Notes under the pieces: generated by a model
The model's database searches: none
Told to the model about the DNA's origin: nothing
What the model saw: the letters and a program-made list of their open reading frames with translations, nothing else
Source: Rickettsia tamurae
GTDB lineage: Bacteria > Pseudomonadota > Alphaproteobacteria > Rickettsiales > Rickettsiaceae
Assembly: GCF_000751075.1 (NCBI RefSeq)
Contig: NZ_CCMG01000008.1
Location: 186,001 to 250,000, forward strand
DNA: 64,000 bases
Direction: 5' to 3'
Made by a program: the position numbers and the translations under genes
Shown here: in pieces, positions 31,359 to 37,860 of the stretch
Position numbering within the stretch: position 1 is the first letter of the stretch
How the letters are laid out: the number at the start of each line of letters is the position of its first letter

Positions 31359-31649
31359 CTACTTACCTAAAAGTGGATATGTAACATTTTTTAAGAATTT
31401 TCTTTTAATATAAGTACATACTAAAAATATCAGTACGGTACTTGGAACATAGCGAATTATCGTAGGTAAATATCTTATTAAGGTCTTAGTTGAGACTAAG
31501 TCAGTAAACGGCGTACTTATGCTTTCTACTAACTCTCTACTTTTTGATCTTAAACAATCTAAAGTACGATATCTATTTTTGTATTTTAAATAACATCTAA
31601 CAGCTTCAATAACCATAGAAGATATAATAGAAATTATTCCGCTTTGCAT
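31359..31649 (-). CDS. Unknown small membrane protein, start uncertain
   Basis: Ninety-six residues from the ATG at 31649, with hydrophobic segments at about 3-15 and 68-85 (VPSTVLIFLVCTYIKRKF) and a basic middle (CYLKYKNRYRTLDCLRSKSR). The same frame is open upstream to about 31810 and encodes another hydrophobic stretch (YFVDILGLVLIIIANYCY), but contains no ATG, GTG or TTG. The real N-terminus may therefore be lost or shifted. The mlaD terminator lies directly upstream. No family recognised. Confidence 0.4.
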   Translation of the reverse strand: MQSGIISIISSMVIEAVRCYLKYKNRYRTLDCLRSKSRELVESISTPFTDLVSTKTLIRYLPTIIRYVPSTVLIFLVCTYIKRKFLKNVTYPLLGK

Positions 31650-31802
31650 AAGAAAATAAAATTCCGTACTATCCGAACAATAACAATAATTAGCAATAAT
31701 TATTAAAACTAAACCTAGAATATCAACAAAATAGACAAATGGTTTGCCATAAGATTTCTCTTCTTGCTTAATGCTACTTTTTAATAATTCATATATTAGA
31801 GA

Positions 31803-31842
31803 TTTTAAAATAAAGAAAACCGAATCCAGAATAGATTCGGTT
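31803..31842 (-). terminator. Rho-independent terminator after mlaD
   Basis: Perfect 9-bp stem AACCGAATC / GATTCGGTT with a 7-base loop, followed on the minus strand by ttctttatttt. It lies 17 bases past the mlaD stop. Confidence 0.85.
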
Positions 31843-31858
31843 GAATTTTAGAGAGTTT

Positions 31859-32308
31859 TTACTTACTACCGAATGAAGAAACAATTTTATTAATTAATGA
31901 TTCAATATTAATTGCTGATTGAGTATATCTTATCTCTTCATTAGCCGCTAAATTTTCATCGTCATTACCCGGTACAATTGAAATATATTTACCTCCAAGT
32001 AACCCGCTGGTGACTACTTGGGCTTTAGAATCTTTAGGTATTTTAACATCATCATTAATATTTAGATATACACTTGCATAAAAGCTATTTGGATCTAAAG
32101 TAATTTTCTTTACACTACCGATTTTTATACCTGAGATCATTACGTCGCTTCCGACTGCTATACCCTCTGCACTCTGAAAATTAGCAGTTATCTGATAACC
32201 TTTTGAGCTAGTTATAGAACTACCTGTTTTGTAGGCAAAAATCAAAAACAGCAAAGCAATAATTAATACTACAAAGCCGATAATTGTTTCAATAATATTC
32301 TGTTTCAT
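31859..32308 (-). CDS. mlaD: MlaD, MCE-domain lipid transport protein
   Basis: The periplasmic, membrane-anchored hexameric ring subunit of the Mla phospholipid transport system. One N-terminal helix (IIGFVVLIIALLFLIFAYK) is followed by a single MCE domain (ITANFQSAEGIAVGSDVMIS, GIKIGSVKKITLDPNSFYAS, TSGLLGGKYISIVPGNDDEN). The 149 residues are typical of rickettsial and other alphaproteobacterial MlaD. A perfect terminator follows. The ABC subunits MlaE and MlaF are not in this window. Confidence 0.95.
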   Translation of the reverse strand: MKQNIIETIIGFVVLIIALLFLIFAYKTGSSITSSKGYQITANFQSAEGIAVGSDVMISGIKIGSVKKITLDPNSFYASVYLNINDDVKIPKDSKAQVVTSGLLGGKYISIVPGNDDENLAANEEIRYTQSAINIESLINKIVSSFGSK

Positions 32309-32324
32309 TGTTTTTTATATTATA

Positions 32325-32475
32325 CTCCTGATAAATGAAGAATTGGTATACGAAGATCAACTTCAAAAAGAGCAAGGAGTTTATAAGTCAAGGAACGGAG
32401 CGTATACTAATACGTGAGTACCGCAGATCTTATAAAACGACGACGCCAATTTTCGAAGTTGATCTTCGTATACTA
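32325..32475. repeat. RPE, family D, best-preserved copy
   Basis: Near-perfect outer arms gtatacgaagatcaacttca and gaagttgatcttcgtatac, with caaggagtttataagtcaag and cttataaaacgacgacg inside. It separates NDUFA12 and mlaD. Confidence 0.85.
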
Positions 32476-32480
32476 GTTAA

Positions 32481-32777
32481 TTACGGCTGCCATCTATTAT
32501 ATTTAAGATTTGATATCTTAGATGATTTTTTAGTTATTATATTATTCTTTTGCCATGGAAAAAGCTGGATATTTTTCGGTATCTCATTTACTAAATGATG
32601 TAACCAAGCGTGCCAACTCGGCGGAATTTTTGTAGGTTCATTTACATTTTTATAAATAACAAACCTCCTTGGACGCCCTAAATAATCAATATTACGGCTT
32701 TCATAATATTGATTCAAAAACTCATCTTCTCCTACTTTTTTGTGAAAAAAAGTAATAAAAAACTTATCTATCGACAT
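32481..32777 (-). CDS. NDUFA12-family complex I accessory subunit
   Basis: A 98-residue homologue of the mitochondrial complex I accessory subunit NDUFA12 (B17.2), found in alphaproteobacteria. The diagnostic stretch is [19 protein letters not shown] then RPRRFVIYK and [10 protein letters not shown]. The subunit sits on the matrix/cytoplasmic side of complex I near the Q module. It overlaps rnhA by 10 bases and so is probably co-transcribed with rnhA and sspB. Complex I core genes are not nearby. Confidence 0.92.
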   Translation of the reverse strand: MSIDKFFITFFHKKVGEDEFLNQYYESRNIDYLGRPRRFVIYKNVNEPTKIPPSWHAWLHHLVNEIPKNIQLFPWQKNNIITKKSSKISNLKYNRWQP

Positions 32778-33223
32778 TTTAAAATTTCTATAGCAGTTTC
32801 TCTTCCTTGCACTGCAAGTTTATCGGCAGCAGTATTACCGCTATTATTTGCATGACCTTTTACCCATTTCCAAATAATAGTATGTTTACTCAATTCTGCG
32901 TATAATTTTTGCCATAAATCGGCATTTTTAACGGGTTCATTGTTGCTTTTACACCAATTATTTTTTATCCAATTATGAATCCAAGCGGTAATTCCTTGTT
33001 GCAAATATTTACTATCAGTATAAATCTCAACATTACAAGATTTTTTCAAAATCCTTAATGCTTCAAGTGCCGCCGTAATTTCCATACGATTATTAGTCGT
33101 ATCTAACTCATGCCCAAATATTTCTTTGCTAGTATCATTAAATTGAAGCAAAGCTCCCCATCCTCCGGGACCTGGATTACCCGCACATGCACCATCAGTA
33201 TATATCACTACTTTTGAATCCAT
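32768..33223 (-). CDS. rnhA: Ribonuclease HI
   Basis: Cleaves the RNA strand of RNA-DNA hybrids. The start at 33223 gives [20 protein letters not shown]; a start nine bases upstream would add MHI and overlap the sspB stop by one base. The DEDD catalytic residues are Asp in YTDGAC, Glu in NNRMEITAA, Asp in YTDSKYL and Asp in NTAADKLA, with [13 protein letters not shown] as the handle and His loop. About 151 residues, normal length. It sits between sspB and NDUFA12 in a tight cluster. Confidence 0.96.
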   Translation of the reverse strand: MDSKVVIYTDGACAGNPGPGGWGALLQFNDTSKEIFGHELDTTNNRMEITAALEALRILKKSCNVEIYTDSKYLQQGITAWIHNWIKNNWCKSNNEPVKNADLWQKLYAELSKHTIIWKWVKGHANNSGNTAADKLAVQGRETAIEILKCR

Positions 33224-33231
33224 AATATGCA

Positions 33232-33705
33232 TTAACTAGGTTTAGAAGAATTACGAAACTTATCTAACATTATAACATTTGGATTTGAAGATGATGAAGT
33301 CTGATAACTTTTATTATTACTTGTTTCCTCTTCATGTTGAGGATTTTCTTGTATATTTAACGACTGATTAAAAGTTAGACTGTAATTATTATTGGAATCA
33401 ACAAAGCTAATAAGTGCATCAAAAGGTACGTAAATTATTTCTTTAACACCGTCAAAACTTACCGTTAAAGAAAAACCCTTATCATTTACTATTAAATTTT
33501 CAAACTGATATTGCAGTACTATTGTTATCTGTTTTGGATATGCCTGTTTAACTTTTGAAGGTAAAATTACCTTAGGGTTATCGGTTCTGTACGATATGTA
33601 TATTAACTGATCCCAATATAAATTTTCATGCTGAATTTCTGTTAGAATTTTTTTCACAAATTCTAGCATATATTCATTCACAAATTTTTTATATTCAATA
33701 TTCAT
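33232..33705 (-). CDS. sspB: ClpXP adaptor SspB (alphaproteobacterial type)
   Basis: SspB delivers ssrA-tagged proteins to ClpXP. The 157 residues show the alpha-type folded domain ([55 protein letters not shown]), then a low-complexity linker and a short C-terminal ClpX-binding tail ([15 protein letters not shown]). The tmRNA gene that makes its substrates lies only about 320 bases away. The adjacency fits one function but could be chance. Confidence 0.88.
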   Translation of the reverse strand: MNIEYKKFVNEYMLEFVKKILTEIQHENLYWDQLIYISYRTDNPKVILPSKVKQAYPKQITIVLQYQFENLIVNDKGFSLTVSFDGVKEIIYVPFDALISFVDSNNNYSLTFNQSLNIQENPQHEEETSNNKSYQTSSSSNPNVIMLDKFRNSSKPS

Positions 33706-33757
33706 ACGAGAAAAATAAATAAAAATAGGTCGACGAAGTTTAATTTGAACAGTTTAC

Positions 33758-33851
33758 GTCATTGCGAGGAAAAACTGTAAGTTTTGACGAAGCAATCTCA
33801 GGAGTCCTACTTTATGAGATTGCCACGCTCTCTACGTTCGTTCGCAATGAC
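33758..33851. repeat. RPE, family C
   Basis: Ends gtcattgcgaggaaaaactg and cgttcgcaatgac with the internal pair caatctcaggag / tatgagattgcc. Nearly the same as 17097. Confidence 0.8.
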
Positions 33852-33897
33852 GATATCAACCGTTTTTAGGCAACACCAATTTTTCAAATTAAACGAG

Positions 33898-34025
33898 TAT
33901 ACTCAAATGATTTCAAGAATTGCTCTTTCATTTTATCAAGGATTCGCATCCTCACCTATTAAGTTATAGGCTGCGGGTGCTCACCTCTCAAAATAAAATT
34001 CAATTCTTGAAATCATTTGAGTATA
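33898..34025. repeat. RPE, family E, perfect 25-bp arms
   Basis: TATACTCAAATGATTTCAAG (33898 on) and its reverse complement ending at 34025 match over 25 bases. It abuts the 3' end of the tmRNA coding piece and could serve as its terminator or processing structure. Confidence 0.8.
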
Positions 34026-34027
34026 TA

Positions 34028-34513
34028 CGTGAGGGTTTTTCTGTTGCCCGGCAAACCCTCCAGCCGCGTAGGGTTAAGCTGCTAAAGCTAAACGACCTAC
34101 AGAACGATTATTATCGTTTGCGTTTCTTTGTTTTGACCCATATGGCAAAAGCCATCGGCGGAATCATCCCGAGTAAAAGCAATCTTTTTATTAGGCACGT
34201 CGATCCTATTTCGCCCCCAAGATTTTGATGTTATTCTTATATGGAAGCGTTGTTGCATGGCTTGCTTATGTCATTCCCGCGTAGGCGGGAATCCAGTAAA
34301 ACATATAAAAAACTTGTTTTTTTATATGTTTATTTTATCAAATATGTAACTTCTGTACCATATTTAAGTTATTTTTCTGGATCCCCGCCTACGCGGGGAT
34401 GACATCGAGTAGGTTTTTCGATCCATGCAACAATAATCCGCCCTATGCGGGAATAACATTCTTATGTATTGGTGGAGGCGTCGGGTACTGCCCCCGAGTC
34501 CGCAACCTCTATT
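34028..34513 (-). ncRNA. ssrA: tmRNA, permuted two-piece form
   Basis: Rescues stalled ribosomes. On the minus strand the acceptor piece comes first (about 34513-34470), with the T-arm TCGGGGGCAGTACCCGA and the 3' end CGCCTCCACCA, so CCA is encoded. The coding piece starts at 34218 with GGGGGCG, which pairs with CGCCTCC to make a 7-bp acceptor stem with G.U at the third pair, the alanine identity element. GGATCGACG follows. The tag frame at 34121-34074 reads ANDNNRSVGRLALAA then TAA. A pseudoknot-like hairpin (GAGGGTTT / AAACCCTC) ends the coding piece. The permuted order is established for alphaproteobacteria. The exact inner ends of both pieces are estimates. Confidence 0.93.
34246..34435. 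repeat. Shell-wrapped RPE, family B, in the tmRNA spacer
   Basis: Shell gttgttgcatggcttgc / gatccatgcaacaata, core tcattcccgcgtaggcggga / tccccgcctacgcggggatg with an AT-rich loop. It fills nearly the whole spacer between tmRNA coding piece (to 34218) and acceptor piece (from 34470). Confidence 0.85.
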
Positions 34514-34660
34514 CTAAATTACGTTTATTACTATAGCTATATTAGCACCACATATTATGCCTTAATTTGATTAAAATGTAAAGGTCAAATAAGAATTCTA
34601 GATTTATATTAAAAATGGACTTATAATAAATATTTAGAATTCTAAATTAAAAACTTAATT

Positions 34661-35473
34661 ATGCTACCAAATCTTGGAATTATCGCCGGCAGAGGTTCAT
34701 TACCTTACTTAATAGCAGATAATTATACAAAGCAAGGCGGTAATTGCTATATAGCGGCAATTAAAGACGAAGCTGATATAGATCAAATTAAAGATTTTGA
34801 ATATAAGATTTTAAAAATCGGTATGGTCGGGGAAGCTATAAAATATTTTAAGGAGCATGAGGTAAAAAATATTATTTTTATCGGCGGAGTTAATAGACCG
34901 AATTTTAAAAATTTAGCCGTAGATAAAATAGGCGGTTTATTACTTTTCAAAATAGTTGGGCAAAAAATTCGAGGAGATGATAGTTTGCTAAAAACAGTAG
35001 CGGATTTTTTTGAAAGTTACGGTTTCAAGGTAATCTCAAGTAATGAAATATATAAAAATCAACAAGGTAACTCCAATATTATAACCGATACTAACCCTAC
35101 AAGTTCAGATAAAAATGATATTGAGCTTGGAATAAAATTATTGAATCATCTAAGTTCATTCGACATCGCACAATCGGTTATAGTTGAAAGTAGCTACATA
35201 CTTGGTATAGAGGCTGCCGAAGGTACGGATAATTTAATAGCGAGATGTGCAGATTTACGTAAAAATCCTTATGGAGGAGTATTAGTAAAAATACCGAAAT
35301 TAGATCAAGATAATAGACTAGATATGCCGACGATCGGTCCTAATACTATAAAGAATCTTGCTAAATATAATTACAAAGGAGTAGCGATTCAGAAAAATAA
35401 CGTAATTATAGTCGAAGAAGAATTAACTATAAAACTCGCTAATGAACATAAAATTTTTATAACAAAATGTTAG
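34661..35473 (+). CDS. lpxI: UDP-2,3-diacylglucosamine pyrophosphatase LpxI
   Basis: Hydrolyses UDP-2,3-diacylglucosamine to lipid X in the alphaproteobacterial variant of lipid A synthesis, replacing LpxH. The 270 residues show the two-domain LpxI pattern: LGIIAGRGSLPYLIADNYTK, IIFIGGVNRPNFKNL, GDDSLLKTVADFFESYGFKV, EGTDNLIARCADLRKNPYGG, VLVKIPKLDQDNRLDMPTIG and PNTIKNLAKY. The Asp in DNRLDMPTIGP is at the position of the known catalytic Asp. It overlaps coaE by seven bases, so the two are coupled. Confidence 0.92.
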   Translation: MLPNLGIIAGRGSLPYLIADNYTKQGGNCYIAAIKDEADIDQIKDFEYKILKIGMVGEAIKYFKEHEVKNIIFIGGVNRPNFKNLAVDKIGGLLLFKIVGQKIRGDDSLLKTVADFFESYGFKVISSNEIYKNQQGNSNIITDTNPTSSDKNDIELGIKLLNHLSSFDIAQSVIVESSYILGIEAAEGTDNLIARCADLRKNPYGGVLVKIPKLDQDNRLDMPTIGPNTIKNLAKYNYKGVAIQKNNVIIVEEELTIKLANEHKIFITKC

Positions 35474-36078
35474 CAATAGGTATTACCGGTAGCTATGCAT
35501 CGGGCAAAACTTTTATTTTGGATTATTTAGCAGAAAAAGGATATAAAACTTTTTGTGCCGATAGATGCATAAAAGAATTATATCAAGATTTGAACGTGCA
35601 AACTCGGATTCTAAAGTTATTACCTGAACTTGAGTATTTCAATATTGGGAAAATCAGTAATTTAATTTACAATAACGACCTAGCTAGAGAAAAAATACAA
35701 AATTTTATTTACCCCTTACTAATAGATAAACTCATTTTATTTAAAAAAGAAAACGCTAATTCCAAATTTGGCTTTGCCGAAATACCGCTGCTTTATGAAG
35801 CTAAATTTGATAAATATTTTGATTTTGTCGTAACAATATACTGCTCTGAAGAAATAAGAATGCAAAGAGCAATAACGAGATCTTCGTTTGATATAGAAAT
35901 TTATAATAAAATCAAAGAAATTCAGCTATCACAAGAGAGCAAAATAGCAAAAGCAGATTTTGCTATAAATAGCGGCGTTGATATGTTAGACTTGGAAAAA
36001 CAAATAGCGAAGCTATTAAAGGAATTTGGAAGTAAGATAATTCTCGTCATTGCGAGGAAATGTGGCCTTGTTGCATGA
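35467..36078 (+). CDS. coaE: Dephospho-CoA kinase CoaE, with RPE-derived tail
   Basis: Last step of CoA synthesis. The 203 residues start MLAIGITGSYASGKTFILDY with the P-loop GSYASGKT, followed by the FCADRC substrate segment (homologues have DAD), FAEIPLLYEAKFDKYFD and RMQRAITRSSF-type lid residues. The last 11 residues (ILVIARKCGLVA) are translated from a C-type repeat that starts at 36043. The normal end was probably near LLKEFG. The kinase core is complete. Confidence 0.93.
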   Translation: MLAIGITGSYASGKTFILDYLAEKGYKTFCADRCIKELYQDLNVQTRILKLLPELEYFNIGKISNLIYNNDLAREKIQNFIYPLLIDKLILFKKENANSKFGFAEIPLLYEAKFDKYFDFVVTIYCSEEIRMQRAITRSSFDIEIYNKIKEIQLSQESKIAKADFAINSGVDMLDLEKQIAKLLKEFGSKIILVIARKCGLVA

Positions 36079-36241
36079 AACGAAAAACGCATTCGCTGTC
36101 ACCCCGTGGCTTGACCACGGTATCCAGAAAAATAACTTGATAATACTAATAATTTTATTATTAGTAACTGGCCCCCGTGGTCAAGCCACGGAGTAACAGC
36201 GGTGAAATCGGTCTACGCAACAACACCCGCTCGCAATGACG
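36043..36241. repeat. Triple-nested RPE (C shell, S shell, A core)
   Basis: Outer gtcattgcgagg / gctcgcaatgac, middle cttgttgcatgaaacgaaaa / aatcggtctacgcaacaac, inner caccccgtggcttgaccacg / cgtggtcaagccacggagta. It spans the end of coaE to just before dnaQ and gives dnaQ a false N-terminal extension. Confidence 0.85.
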
Positions 36242-36268
36242 ATTTTAAAGACTAATAAAGGATTTGGA

Positions 36269-36958
36269 ATGTCGAGTTTAAGAGAAATAATTTTAGATAC
36301 CGAAACTACGGGGCTTGACCCACGACAAGGTCATCGAATCGTTGAGATCGGTGCTATTGAGATGGTAAATAAGGTATTAACAGGAAGGACTTTTCATTTT
36401 TATATTAATCCTGAGCGAGATATGCCGTTTGAAGCTTATAGAATTCATGGCATATCCGGTGAGTTTTTAAAGGATAAGCCTCTATTTCATACAATAGCCG
36501 ATGATTTTTTAGAGTTTATTGCAGATAGCAAACTTATTATTCATAATGCTCCTTTCGATATTAAATTTCTAAATCACGAATTATCATTATTAAAGAGAGC
36601 CGAAATTAAACTCTTGGAACTAGCAAATACTATTGATACTTTAGTAATGGCTAGAAGTATGTTTCCAGGCTCAAAATATAATCTTGATGCATTATGTAAA
36701 AGATTTAAAGTTAATAATTCAAGTAGGCAGCTTCACGGAGCTTTGAAAGATGCAGCATTACTTGCAGAAGTATATGTAGAGCTAATGGGCGGTAGACAAT
36801 CCGCTTTTAAAATGGTTGATAAATCTGCCGGAATAAATAATTTAGCAACTAATCAAGTAAATAACAAAACAGAGCAAGCTACTATTGTTATTAAACCTAC
36901 AAAAGAAGAGCTGCAAAAACATAAAGAGTTCATAAATAAGATTTTAATACCGGCTTAA
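36269..36958 (+). CDS. dnaQ: DNA polymerase III epsilon subunit (proofreading exonuclease)
   Basis: A 3'-5' exonuclease of the replicative polymerase. I start at the ATG at 36269 ([18 protein letters not shown]), since an upstream ATG at 36236 lies in repeat sequence. The DEDDh motifs are Asp10 and Glu12 in DTETTG, Asp in [14 protein letters not shown] and His/Asp in [14 protein letters not shown]. The C-terminal tail after about residue 175 is the alpha-subunit-binding linker region. 229 residues, normal for the family. It is followed by an A-type repeat. Confidence 0.95.
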   Translation: MSSLREIILDTETTGLDPRQGHRIVEIGAIEMVNKVLTGRTFHFYINPERDMPFEAYRIHGISGEFLKDKPLFHTIADDFLEFIADSKLIIHNAPFDIKFLNHELSLLKRAEIKLLELANTIDTLVMARSMFPGSKYNLDALCKRFKVNNSSRQLHGALKDAALLAEVYVELMGGRQSAFKMVDKSAGINNLATNQVNNKTEQATIVIKPTKEELQKHKEFINKILIPA

Positions 36959-36961
36959 TTA

Positions 36962-37055
36962 TGATACTGGTGTCATGCTGTGGCTTGACCACGGGATCCA
37001 GTTTTTTTATTTTTATGGATGCCGTGGTCAAGCCACAGCATGACACCACAGGCTT
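36962..37055. repeat. RPE, family A
   Basis: Arms gtgtcatgctgtggcttgac and gtggtcaagccacagcatga around a short AT-rich loop, between dnaQ and surf1. Confidence 0.85.
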
Positions 37056-37082
37056 TTTTAATAATCCCCTTAAAACTTATCT

Positions 37083-37805
37083 ATGAAAACAAATTTTCTT
37101 GTACTTATAACCTTTACAATACTTATCTCTTTAGGCTTTTGGCAGCTTAGTCGTTTAAAAGAAAAGAAATTATTTTTAGCTTCAATGCAAGCTAACCTAA
37201 CCTCACCTGCAATCAATTTAGCAGAAATTCAAGACGGTTTACCTTATCACAAAGTAAAAATTACCGGTCAATTTTTGCCTAATAAAGACATATATTTATA
37301 TGGTAGAAGGTCAAGGTCGAGTGAAAAAGATGGATATTATTTAGTTACTCCTTTTAAAACCATAGAAGATAAAGTTATTTTAGTAGTACGAGGTTGGTTC
37401 AGTAATCGCAATAAAAATATTATCACGCAAGCTACAAACGACCAGCAGCACGAGATTATCGGTGTTACCATGCCATCAGAAAAAACTCGTAGCTACTTAC
37501 CTGCTAACGATATAAAAAATAATGTGTGGCTAACACTAGATTTAAAAGAAGCATCCAAAGTGTTAGGCTTAGATCTTGAGAATTTTTATATTATTGCGGA
37601 AGGAAAAGATATTAGCAATCTAGATATTTTATTACTGCTTTCAATAAATCATTTAGCAGCAATCAGAAATGACCATTTAGAATACGCCCTAACTTGGTTT
37701 GGACTTGCTATTTCCTTAATCGTAATATATGTGATTTATCGGCGTCGTTATATGGCTGTGGATGTCATCCCGCAACTTGATCGCGGGATCCAGAAAAATA
37801 ATTAA
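37083..37805 (+). CDS. surf1: SURF1-family cytochrome c oxidase assembly factor
   Basis: An inner-membrane protein needed for efficient cytochrome oxidase assembly. Two membrane helices flank a periplasmic domain: N-terminal FLVLITFTILISLGFWQLSR and C-terminal HLEYALTWFGLAISLIVIYV. The conserved LGFWQLSRLKEK, YHKVKITGQFLP, GYYLVTPF and VLVVRGWF segments are present. The last roughly 14 residues (VDVIPQLDRGIQKNN) come from an A-type repeat, as for coaE and lipA. The 240-residue length is normal apart from that. Confidence 0.93.
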   Translation: MKTNFLVLITFTILISLGFWQLSRLKEKKLFLASMQANLTSPAINLAEIQDGLPYHKVKITGQFLPNKDIYLYGRRSRSSEKDGYYLVTPFKTIEDKVILVVRGWFSNRNKNIITQATNDQQHEIIGVTMPSEKTRSYLPANDIKNNVWLTLDLKEASKVLGLDLENFYIIAEGKDISNLDILLLLSINHLAAIRNDHLEYALTWFGLAISLIVIYVIYRRRYMAVDVIPQLDRGIQKNN

Positions 37806-37850
37806 AAAGACTGGACCCCGTGGTCAAGCCACGGGGTGACAGTAGAAAAT
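37758..37850. repeat. RPE, family A, forming the surf1 tail
   Basis: Arms gtcatcccgcaacttgatcg and gtggtcaagccacggggtga. The left arm is translated as the C-terminus of SURF1; the stop lies in the loop. Confidence 0.85.
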
Positions 37851-37860
37851 CGATACATAA

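Noticed and set aside
33758-34435. Possible CRISPR array from several repeats in a row
   Set aside because: The repeats belong to different families (C, E, B), are palindromic and of unequal size, with no regular spacers and no cas genes.
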